Below are positions 1-5,927 of a DNA stretch of 6,556 nt, piece after piece; the first letter of the stretch is position 1; every line of letters begins with the position of its first letter. The position numbers and the translations under genes were made by a program. This stretch comes from Anaerolineae bacterium (lineage in GTDB: Bacteria; Chloroflexota; Anaerolineae; Aggregatilineales; Aggregatilineaceae): NCBI GenBank assembly GCA_020848665.1, contig JADLHR010000312.1, positions 1 to 6,556 of the forward strand. Direction: 5' to 3'. Under the pieces are notes generated by a model. The model made no database searches. It was not told the DNA's origin and worked only from the letters and a program-made list of their open reading frames with translations.

Positions 1-1187
1 GCTTCGAATACCGCGCGCGAGTTGCTGAGCATCATCCCGGTCCCGATCAGGATCACCACCGGGAAATACAGCAGCCGCCGCCACCAGTCACGGTAAAGCG
101 CAGCCTGGCCCATTGCCATGAAGATCGGCGGCGCCAGCCCGGCGATCCCCAGCGGCCCCAGCGGAAGGTCCATCAGCATATCGGTCAGCAGGATCGGCGG
201 CGTCACCAGGAACAACAGCAGCACAAACGGCTGAATCGCGTACTGCCCCAGGTGCAGCAGGCCCATCCATTTTTGCAGCGGGTTAAGGTCCGAGCGCAGC
301 AGCGACCCGGCGTGCTTGATCAGGCACTGGGTCGAGCCTTTGGCCCAGCGCGCCTGCTGCACCTTGTACGCGGTGAGCTGCGGCGGCACCTCGCCGGGGA
401 CGGCGACATCGACGATGTAGCGGAAGCGCCAGCCTTTCAGGAAAGCCCGGTAGCTGAGATCGAGGTCTTCGGTCAGCGTGTCGCCGGACCACCCGCCCGC
501 GTCGTCGATCGTCTGCCGGCGCCAGACGCCGCCCGTCCCGTTCATCGACATCGGCAGCGCGCCCCGGCTGCGGGCGACCTGCTCGATGGCGAAATGCTGG
601 TCCATCGCCAGAGCCTGGGCGCGCGTCAGCAGGTTGTAATCGACATTGAGATGCGCCCAGCGCGTCTGGACCAGCGCCACGTGCGGATCGCCGTTGAAAT
701 GCGGCATCACGCGACGCAGAAAATCCGGACCGGGCACGAAATCGGCGTCGAAGATACCGACGCAGGTGGTACACGACCGCTGCAAGCCATAGGCCAGCGC
801 CCCGGCCTTGTAGCCCACGCGCTGTGGGCGGCGAATCAGCTCGATATTCAGGCCGCGCGCGCGCCATTCGTCCACTTTGGCGCGCAGCAGATCGGTCGTC
901 TCGTCAGTCGAGTCGTCCAGCACCTGCACGTAGAGCCTGTCACGCGGGTAATCAAGCGCGCCCATCGCGTCGATCAGCCGGTCAACAACATGCTGCTCGT
1001 TGTAGATCGGCAACTGGAGCGTCACCGACAGCAGCTCGTCGTCGGATACGTCCGGCGCGACCGGCGGGCTGCGGCGCTTGAGCAGATAGATCGCGATTAG
1101 GGCGAAAAAGCTGGCGGAGTAGAGAGCAATAGCCGTGCTCGCCAGCATATACAGCGCCGCCAAAACGATTTTGAACAGGTCCAGCAA
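1..1187 (-). CDS. Family-2 glycosyltransferase (cellulose synthase/CslA-like), C-terminus cut by window edge
   Basis: This is a processive-type membrane glycosyltransferase that probably transfers sugar from a nucleotide sugar to a growing polysaccharide or lipid-linked acceptor on the cytoplasmic face. The visible 395 residues show an N-terminal membrane helix (about 7-36) and then a GT-A domain carrying QLPIYNE (58-64), DDSTD (91-95), the metal-binding FDADF (146-150), the catalytic TED (239-241) and QQARW followed by AKG (277-285). Hydrophobic segments follow at about 312-336, 343-364 and 372-386. This motif order is that of the GT2 cellulose synthase/CslA/glucosylceramide-synthase-like group. 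The acceptor and sugar cannot be read from the sequence. I chose the TTG at 1187-1185 because it is the first usable start codon after an AGGAGG and keeps the first helix whole. The ATG at 1148-1146 is the alternative. The gene continues beyond base 1. It lies 148 bp downstream of the cyclase genes on the same strand. Confidence 0.9.
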   Translation of the reverse strand, partial: MLDLFKIVLAALYMLASTAIALYSASFFALIAIYLLKRRSPPVAPDVSDDELLSVTLQLPIYNEQHVVDRLIDAMGALDYPRDRLYVQVLDDSTDETTDLLRAKVDEWRARGLNIELIRRPQRVGYKAGALAYGLQRSCTTCVGIFDADFVPGPDFLRRVMPHFNGDPHVALVQTRWAHLNVDYNLLTRAQALAMDQHFAIEQVARSRGALPMSMNGTGGVWRRQTIDDAGGWSGDTLTEDLDLSYRAFLKGWRFRYIVDVAVPGEVPPQLTAYKVQQARWAKGSTQCLIKHAGSLLRSDLNPLQKWMGLLHLGQYAIQPFVLLLFLVTPPILLTDMLMDLPLGPLGIAGLAPPIFMAMGQAALYRDWWRRLLYFPVVILIGTGMMLSNSRAVFE

Positions 1188-1191
1188 GGCG

Positions 1192-1205
1192 GGAGGTTGC
1201 CTCCT
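1192..1205 (-). promoter_or_regulatory. Strong Shine-Dalgarno inside a small hairpin, glycosyltransferase start
   Basis: On the minus strand an AGGAGG (1205-1200) precedes the glycosyltransferase's TTG start with a 12-nt spacer, somewhat long. The bases after it form a complement: GGAGG-CAA-CCTCC is a 5-bp stem with a 3-nt loop (1204-1192) that would hide the ribosome binding site. The sequence is seen directly. A role in limiting translation is inference, and a 3-nt loop is only marginally stable. Confidence 0.5.
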
Positions 1206-1209
1206 GTAT

Positions 1210-1227
1210 AGATTTGCGAGATTTGCG
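1210..1227. repeat. Two perfect tandem copies of a 9-bp unit
   Basis: AGATTTGCG occurs twice head to tail (1210-1218 and 1219-1227) just upstream of the glycosyltransferase ribosome binding site. It is one of the few AT-richer patches in the window. It could be a direct-repeat protein site or a chance duplication. No function is known to me. Confidence 0.6.
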
Positions 1228-1272
1228 TAGACGTCAGCCCGGCGCGCTTGTGCGTTAACGAGGATCGTAGCG

Positions 1273-1313
1273 CCCGGCGCGCGGCGCGGCAAGGCCGAAG
1301 ATCGGGCGCCGGG
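1273..1313. repeat. GC-rich inverted repeat downstream of the cyclase operon
   Basis: CCCGGCGC (1273-1280) and GCGCCGGG (1306-1313) form a perfect 8-bp stem around 25 nt. Those 25 nt can also fold (CGGC-AAG-GCCG at 1287-1297). It lies in the 148-bp gap after the cyclase stop codon and before the glycosyltransferase start. No T-tract follows on the minus strand, so it is not a classic intrinsic terminator. It could stabilise the mRNA 3' end or cause pausing. Confidence 0.45.
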
Positions 1314-1335
1314 TCGGGGGGTGAGGCTTCGCGCT

Positions 1336-3084
1336 TTATTCCCGGCGGCGCACGCCGGTGATACGGTACATGATGGGCAGCACAAGGCTGTCGCGCAGCT
1401 TGCGCGGCGGGACCGGCTCGGCGGCGAACAGCGGCTCGACCTGCGCGTAGGTCGCGGCGCTGATGATGATCTCTCCCGCCAGCGCGTTCTCTTGCAGCAG
1501 CCGGGCGAGCGTCACCGGCGGGCCAAGCGCGGTGAAACCCCGCCGGTCCGGACTGCCGACGCTGCCGACGATCGCGGTGCCGGTTGTCACGCCGATACCG
1601 TAGCCGAGGCGCTGGTCGCCGGGCAGCACTTCGTGCAGCGCGCGCACGTCGTAGGCCATCGTCAGCGCGGCGCGGACGGCGCGCTCGGCGTGGTCATCCT
1701 GCGGGTTGAGCGGCGTGTTGAACAGCCCCATCACCGCGTCGCCCAGATATTTATCCACAATCCCGTCGAACAGTTGCAGCGCGTCCGTGCTGACCGCGAG
1801 GTACTGCGTGATAACCGTCATCAGGTCTTCGGGGGGTAACAGCTCGCTGAAGGCGGTAAAGCCGCGCACGTCGGCGATCAGAATCGAAATCTCGCGTTCG
1901 GTCCCGCCCAGGCCCAGCTTGTCGATGCTGCCCAGGTTGGAGACCAGACTTGGCGGCAGGTAGGTCCGCACGACTTCCAGCGTGGCGTCGCGCTGCTTGA
2001 GCGCAGTCAGGTCGTCCACCGCCAGCGCCATGCCGACTGTCAGGCCCTGCGCATTGCGCAGCGGCGTCAGCTTGAGGCTGAGCGTCAGCACACCGCGACC
2101 GGGCACCTCTGGCGCGATCTCGATCGCCTGGGGCTGGCCCTGCTGCATCACCGGCTCGATCAGCCCGGTGATCGCCGCGCCAATCGCGGGCAGCGTCTCG
2201 CTCAGCGGGCGGTCGAGCGCATCCGAAGCGGCTACACCCAGGATTTCCTCGGCAGCCGGATTGAAGATCATGATCCGCCCGGAGCGGTCAGTGGTGATCA
2301 CGCCGCTGGCAATCGAGGTGAGCACACTGTCCGTCAACTCGCGCAGCTCGCTGACCTCGGCCAGCGCCCGCCGCTGGCGCTCGAACAGGCGCGCGTTCTC
2401 AATCGCGATCGCGGCCTGCGCCGCGAAGCCGAGCAGCAGCGCCAGCTCGCCGCCGCCGAACAGGTCGGGGGTGCGCTGGCTGTCAGCATAGACCACGCCG
2501 GTCACGCGGCTTTTGACGGTCAATGGGACGCATAGAATCGAGCGCGGACCGTACATCACGATGCTGTCCTGCGCGCTGAGGCGCGGGTCGAGCAGCGCAT
2601 TGCTGGCGACAATCGGACGCCCGGTGCGCGCCACCTCGTCCACAACGGTTGCGCTGACGGTGAAGCGATCCGCATCGAGCGTCTCGCGCCGGGCATTGCG
2701 CGCCACACGGAAGCGCAGGTCTCCGTCCGGCGGATCGCGCAGCACAATGTAGCCACGCTCGGCCCCGGTCAGCGCGATAGCAGTGTCCATCACCTCGTTC
2801 AGGACGGCGTCTTCATCCAGCGAAGAATTGATCAGGCGCGTGGTCGCAGCGAGGGCGCGCAGGTCGTCCAGCTCCTGCTCGACGGCCAGCACGTCAGGGC
2901 GCAGCGCCTCGCAGGCGGCGCGGAGCGCGCTGAGCTGCTGGAAGAACTCCGCTGGGACAGGAACGCCGCGCTGGGTGATGATCTCCTGCTGCGCCCACAG
3001 CATCTGCTCCAGATCGGTCAACTGCTGAGCCACAGCCAGGATCAACTGTCGCGCGCTGCTGTCGGGGGTCGCTCGCTCGAACAT
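1336..3084 (-). CDS. GAF-PAS-class III cyclase protein with metal-binding (C1-like) half site
   Basis: This is a predicted soluble sensor protein of 582 residues with no membrane helix or signal peptide. The order is a helical N-terminal region (about 10-80), a GAF domain (about 82-232, with RGYIVLRD and RSILCVPL), a connecting helix (ENARLFERQRRALAEVSEL), a PAS domain (about 252-360, SIASGVITTD), a linker ending RTYLPPSLV, and a class III nucleotide cyclase domain (about 397-575). The two metal-binding aspartates are present: D405 in IADVRGFT and D449 in KYLGDAVM. The ATP-type lysine K445 and threonine T518 are also kept. The transition-state Asn and Arg are not: the family's VNLAARL is VTLARLL here (T525, L529), and the C-terminal KG phosphate motif reads LRD. 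A homodimer should therefore be impaired. The ATG has AGGAG three bases upstream. The gene lies 28 bp after a paralogue and is presumably cotranscribed with it. Confidence 0.93.
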   Translation of the reverse strand: MFERATPDSSARQLILAVAQQLTDLEQMLWAQQEIITQRGVPVPAEFFQQLSALRAACEALRPDVLAVEQELDDLRALAATTRLINSSLDEDAVLNEVMDTAIALTGAERGYIVLRDPPDGDLRFRVARNARRETLDADRFTVSATVVDEVARTGRPIVASNALLDPRLSAQDSIVMYGPRSILCVPLTVKSRVTGVVYADSQRTPDLFGGGELALLLGFAAQAAIAIENARLFERQRRALAEVSELRELTDSVLTSIASGVITTDRSGRIMIFNPAAEEILGVAASDALDRPLSETLPAIGAAITGLIEPVMQQGQPQAIEIAPEVPGRGVLTLSLKLTPLRNAQGLTVGMALAVDDLTALKQRDATLEVVRTYLPPSLVSNLGSIDKLGLGGTEREISILIADVRGFTAFSELLPPEDLMTVITQYLAVSTDALQLFDGIVDKYLGDAVMGLFNTPLNPQDDHAERAVRAALTMAYDVRALHEVLPGDQRLGYGIGVTTGTAIVGSVGSPDRRGFTALGPPVTLARLLQENALAGEIIISAATYAQVEPLFAAEPVPPRKLRDSLVLPIMYRITGVRRRE

Positions 3085-3087
3085 GAT

Positions 3088-3092
3088 CTCCT
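3088..3092 (-). promoter_or_regulatory. Ribosome binding site of the downstream cyclase gene
   Basis: AGGAG lies three bases before the ATG at 3084 in the 28-bp gap between the two cyclase genes. The spacing is short. It shows the second gene has its own translation start, so the two proteins may be made in similar but not coupled amounts. Confidence 0.6.
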
Positions 3093-3112
3093 GCCGCCCG
3101 GTTAGCCGCGCC

Positions 3113-4885
3113 TCAGCGCGGGCAGACGACCTCGTAGACTGTCACCGGCTGACGACGGCCCCGGACCTGGATCGTCGTCCGTTCGGTTGCGCGCACATCA
3201 CAGTCATGCGGGGCAAGGCGGTCGCGGCACAACTGGTACGTGTCATCGCTGATGATCACCTGGCCGTATGCGGCGTGCTCCTGCAGGCGCTTCGCCAGGT
3301 TGATCATGTCGCCGATAGCGGTGAAGTCACGCCGGGTGGCGTTGCCGACGTTGCCCAGCGTCGCAATCCCGGTGTGCACGCCGATCCGGCAACAGCGCAT
3401 CTGCGACTGGCCGAGACGCGCCGAAAGCGCCTGAAGCTCGGCGCGCATGGTGATCGCCGCCTGAAGCGCCTTCCAGGCGTGATCGGCGTCCGGGTTGAGC
3501 TGCGTGTTGAACAGCCCCATAACCTCGCTGCCGATGAACTTATCAACCAGCCCCTGCTGCTCGTGAATCGCCTCGGCGGCGGCGGTCAGGTACAGGTTCA
3601 GGCGCTCCAGCAGCGCATCAGGCGGCAGTTCCAGCGGCATCGCCTCAAACGGCAGCGTCTCGACAAAGACGACCGAGATCACGCGCCGCTCGCCACCCAG
3701 CCCCAGCCCGTCGAGGCTCTGAATCTGGTCTACCATTGCGGGCGGAAGATAGCGCCGCACCATCTCCAGAGTCGCGTCGCGCTGCTTGATTTCGCTCAGA
3801 TCGTCCAGCACAATCGCCACGCCTTCGGTTTCGGCAGGGTGGCGCTGCTCGCTGCGCAGCGGCGTCAGCTTGAGCACCAGGCTGGCCGGGTCGTGCCCCG
3901 GCAGGGCCAGGTCCGCCTCGATCACCCCGGTCTGGCCTTCGTCGAAGATCGCGGCCAGCGCCGGCTGCAAGTGCCCGTAGAGCACCGGCAGCGCAATCCG
4001 CAGCGGGCGGTTGAGCACCTCGCCGCGCGGCATGTCGAGAATCGTCTCCGCCGCGCTGTTGCAGAGCGTGATGATCGTGTTGACATCGGTCGTGATCACG
4101 CCGCTGGCGATCGAGGCCAGGACGTTGTCCATCAGCTCGCTCATCTCGCTGGCTTCGGCCAGCGCCCGCTGGAGCCGCGCAAACAGGCGCGCGTTCTCGA
4201 TTGCGACCGCCGCCTGATCGGCGAAGACCACCAGCAGCTCCAGCTCGTCCTGGCCGAACAACGCGTCTTTGACCCGGTTGTCGGCGTAGACCACGCCGAC
4301 CATCGTCCCGCGCGCGATCAGCGGGACGCACAGAATCGAGCGCAGCGCGAAGAACATCACGCTCTGCTGCGTGGCGAAACGCGGATCGTCCTGGGCGTTG
4401 GTGGTCACGACTGGCTGGCCGGTCACGATCACCTGCTCGACGATTGTGCGGCTGACCATGAAACCACTCTCGTCCAGCGTCTCGCGCTCCAGGTTGCGAG
4501 CTACGCTGAAGACCATCTCGTCGCTGTCTTCGTCGCGCAGCAGAATATAGCCGCGCTCGGCCCCGGTCAGCGCGATCACCGAGTCCATCGCCTCGTCGAG
4601 AACCTGCTGCACGTCGAGCGAGGCGGCGAGTTGTGACGCAGTCTCGGCCAGGGCGCGATAGCGAGCCAGCTCGGCGGTCCCCGTGCGCAGCCGGTCGAGC
4701 AGAAACGTCATTTCCTCGCGGATGATCTCAAAGCCGGAGGTGGTCCCCGGCGGCAGGTTCATCCCGATCTGGCGCAGCAGATCGCGCCGCTCGTGCAGCG
4801 CCGTGATCAGCGCGTCGAGCGCCGCGCCAAGCTGACGCGCGCGCGCTTCGAGATCGCTGGAGCCTGCGCCGCTGTTCAAGGCCAT
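3113..4885 (-). CDS. GAF-PAS-class III cyclase protein with catalytic (C2-like) half site lacking metal aspartates
   Basis: This is a soluble protein of 590 residues, paralogous along its length to the gene immediately downstream. It has a helical N-terminus (about 10-85), a GAF domain (about 87-232), a connecting helix (ENARLFARLQRALAEASEM), a PAS domain (about 254-365) and a class III cyclase domain (about 400-582). In 590-residue numbering, the first metal aspartate is E409 in VFVETLPFE, which has lost the usual DIRGFT. The second is S453 in KFIGSEVM. The substrate lysine K449, threonine T522, transition-state N529 and R533 (INLAKRL) and the C-terminal VRG phosphate motif (R575) are kept. 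It should not work as a homodimer but could complete the paralogue's active site. The ATG at 4885 is chosen because a TATAAT box lies at 4960-4955, between it and an in-frame ATG at 5014, and the extra 43 residues look non-domain. The 5014 start has AAGG five bases upstream and is not excluded. Confidence 0.92.
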   Translation of the reverse strand: MALNSGAGSSDLEARARQLGAALDALITALHERRDLLRQIGMNLPPGTTSGFEIIREEMTFLLDRLRTGTAELARYRALAETASQLAASLDVQQVLDEAMDSVIALTGAERGYILLRDEDSDEMVFSVARNLERETLDESGFMVSRTIVEQVIVTGQPVVTTNAQDDPRFATQQSVMFFALRSILCVPLIARGTMVGVVYADNRVKDALFGQDELELLVVFADQAAVAIENARLFARLQRALAEASEMSELMDNVLASIASGVITTDVNTIITLCNSAAETILDMPRGEVLNRPLRIALPVLYGHLQPALAAIFDEGQTGVIEADLALPGHDPASLVLKLTPLRSEQRHPAETEGVAIVLDDLSEIKQRDATLEMVRRYLPPAMVDQIQSLDGLGLGGERRVISVVFVETLPFEAMPLELPPDALLERLNLYLTAAAEAIHEQQGLVDKFIGSEVMGLFNTQLNPDADHAWKALQAAITMRAELQALSARLGQSQMRCCRIGVHTGIATLGNVGNATRRDFTAIGDMINLAKRLQEHAAYGQVIISDDTYQLCRDRLAPHDCDVRATERTTIQVRGRRQPVTVYEVVCPR

Positions 4886-4926
4886 GATCGCTGCCGGAAC
4901 CCAAACGTGAGCTTTGCCGCCACCCA

Positions 4927-4946
4927 ACCGGCGCTTGCCCGCCGGT
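4927..4946 (-). promoter_or_regulatory. Hairpin in the predicted 5' leader of the cyclase operon
   Basis: ACCGGCG (4927-4933) and CGCCGGT (4940-4946) are perfect inverted copies, giving a 7-bp stem and a 6-nt loop. It begins almost at the predicted transcript start below the TATAAT box. A 5'-end stem of this type can stabilise an mRNA. It has no T-run, so it is not a terminator. The function is inferred. Confidence 0.45.
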
Positions 4947-4954
4947 GCGACTTC

Positions 4955-4981
4955 ATTATACTCGCTGGAAAAGCGGCGCAA
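4955..4981 (-). promoter_or_regulatory. Candidate sigma-70-type promoter of the cyclase operon
   Basis: A perfect TATAAT (4960-4955, minus strand) sits in a local AT-rich island of GC-rich DNA. A weak -35 candidate, TTGCGC (4981-4976), lies 15 bp upstream and matches the consensus only in TTG. Transcription would start near 4948 and leave a leader of about 63 nt before the ATG at 4885. The poor -35 and short spacer suggest help from an activator or a fortuitous -10 match. Confidence 0.45.
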
Positions 4982-5012
4982 CACTGCCGGGGCTGATCGG
5001 TGCGCGCCATAC

Positions 5013-5034
5013 AAACCTTAATGAAACCTTAACG
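5013..5034. repeat. Tandem 11-bp direct repeat, possible response-regulator site
   Basis: AAACCTTAATG (5013-5023) is followed directly by AAACCTTAACG (5024-5034), ten of eleven bases identical. The core CTTAA recurs at an 11-bp period, one helical turn. OmpR/PhoB-family regulators bind such tandem half-sites as head-to-tail dimers, and cyanobacterial Pho boxes use CTTAACC-like units with 11-bp spacing. It lies between divergent promoters, 27 bp before the rightward -10 box and about 65-85 bp upstream of the predicted leftward transcript start. The repeat is seen and the regulator is inference. Confidence 0.5.
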
Positions 5035-5051
5035 CCCTCGCCGCGCCTTTT

Positions 5052-5068
5052 GAATCGTGTTATGATTC
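5052..5068 (+). promoter_or_regulatory. Candidate -10 box within a short inverted repeat, phosphoesterase promoter
   Basis: TATGAT (5061-5066) is a reasonable -10 element about 35 bp upstream of the phosphoesterase start. No good -35 lies 16-18 bp before it, which suggests activator dependence, perhaps through the 11-bp repeats upstream. The -10 overlaps a 5-bp inverted repeat, GAATC (5052-5056) and GATTC (5064-5068), that could be a small operator or coincidence. Confidence 0.35.
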
Positions 5069-5100
5069 TGCACAGCTTAGACACCAAGGACTAGAGGCAC

Positions 5101-5832
5101 ATGCGTATTCTCGTCATCTCCGATATCCATGCGAACCTGGCCGCTTTTGAGACGGTCATGCAAGATGCCAAAGGCAGTTGGGACTACGTCTGGTGCCTGG
5201 GAGATGTTGTCGGATACGGCCCCGACCCGAACGAGTGCTGCGATTTGCTGCGCAGCCTGCCGCACCTGTGCCTGGCCGGAAATCATGACTGGGCGGCGCT
5301 GGAGCGGCTCGACATCCGCACCTTCAACGCCGATGCGCGCCGCGCCGTAACCTGGACGCGTGACACGCTCACTCCGGAGAACAAAGCCTACCTGGAGGCG
5401 CTGCCGACGACTTTCGTGCTGGGAGACTACACTCTCGCGCATGGCAGCCCGCGCGAGCCAGTGTGGGAATACATCCTCGACCCGCTGATCGCCGCGCTGA
5501 ACTTCCCGCATTTTGAGACATCGTACTGCCTGGTCGGGCACACGCACACCCCGGTGATCTTCCAGCTTACGGACGACCATGGCGACACGGAAGCCTTGCA
5601 GCCGGTCTATCGTGAGGCTAAGCACCTCAACGGCCACCGCCTGATTATCAACCCCGGCAGCGTCGGCCAGCCGCGCGATTCCAATAAAGACGCGGCGTAT
5701 GGCATGCTGCACGTCGAAGAAGGCGTCTTCGAGCACCGCCGCGTCCCCTATCCGATCAAGGTGACGCAGGAGAAAATGCGTAAGTTCGATCTGCCAGAGC
5801 GTCTGATCACCCGGCTGGAACATGGCTGGTAG
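5101..5832 (+). CDS. Calcineurin-like metallophosphoesterase, YfcE/MJ0936-type
   Basis: This is a cytoplasmic binuclear-metal phosphoesterase of 243 residues with no signal peptide. The full motif set is present: SDIHANL (D8, H10), GDVVGYGPDPNE (D35), GNHD (N61, H62), AHGSP (H114), GHTHTP (H147, H149) and NPGSVGQPRD (184-193). The GYGPxPNE and NPGSVGQPR forms are typical of the single-domain YfcE/MJ0936-like group, whose members hydrolyse model phosphodiesters. The physiological substrate of most members is unknown. Length and motif spacing look complete and active. The ATG is preceded by AGAGG at 3 nt or AAGGA at 10 nt. The gene is divergent from the cyclase operon across a 215-bp shared control region, so a link to cyclic nucleotide turnover is possible but unproven. 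Other options are nucleotide-phosphate house-cleaning or another phosphodiester substrate. Confidence 0.92.
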   Translation: MRILVISDIHANLAAFETVMQDAKGSWDYVWCLGDVVGYGPDPNECCDLLRSLPHLCLAGNHDWAALERLDIRTFNADARRAVTWTRDTLTPENKAYLEALPTTFVLGDYTLAHGSPREPVWEYILDPLIAALNFPHFETSYCLVGHTHTPVIFQLTDDHGDTEALQPVYREAKHLNGHRLIINPGSVGQPRDSNKDAAYGMLHVEEGVFEHRRVPYPIKVTQEKMRKFDLPERLITRLEHGW

Positions 5833-5861
5833 GCAAACAGCGGTCAGCCCGGTTCGCGCCG

Positions 5862-5893
5862 ACAAAAAACACCCGCGTGCAGGCGGGTGTTTT
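5862..5893. terminator. Bidirectional intrinsic terminator between convergent genes
   Basis: AAAACACCCGC (5866-5876) and GCGGGTGTTTT (5883-5893) form a perfect 11-bp stem with a 6-nt loop. T-runs exit on both strands: four Ts on the plus strand and six on the minus strand (complement of 5864-5869). It lies 30 bp past the phosphoesterase stop and 35 bp past the stop of the convergent gene at 5928, so it should serve both. Confidence 0.93.
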
Positions 5894-5927
5894 CGTTCTC
5901 AGGTGTGTGCGGGCGTGCGAGCAGGCG

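Noticed and set aside
252..1100. Plus-strand open frame of 282 codons opposite the glycosyltransferase
   Set aside because: The minus strand carries the complete GT2 motif series, and this frame has low-complexity Arg/Ala/His-rich translation and no ribosome binding site of note.
1273..1313. Intrinsic terminator for the cyclase operon
   Set aside because: The stem is perfect, but the loop is 25 nt and no T-tract follows on the transcribed strand, so it is reported only as an inverted repeat.
3083..4636. Long plus-strand open frame (517 codons) antisense to the upstream cyclase gene
   Set aside because: Its translation is rich in Arg, His, Gln and Ala with no domain pattern, while the opposite strand encodes clear GAF, PAS and cyclase motifs. 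It is the usual high-GC shadow.
4886..5014. 43-residue N-terminal extension of the upstream cyclase protein from the ATG at 5014
   Set aside because: It would span a perfect TATAAT and a leader hairpin, and its sequence has no counterpart in the paralogue. It is kept only as an alternative, because AAGG lies five bases before that ATG.
5050..5078. TTGAAT (5050-5055) as a -35 element for the phosphoesterase
   Set aside because: The good -10 (TATGAT) is only 5 bp away, and nothing like a -10 lies 16-18 bp downstream.
5077..5865. Minus-strand open frame of 262 codons opposite the phosphoesterase
   Set aside because: The plus strand holds all metallophosphoesterase metal motifs in order. The antisense translation shows no family features.
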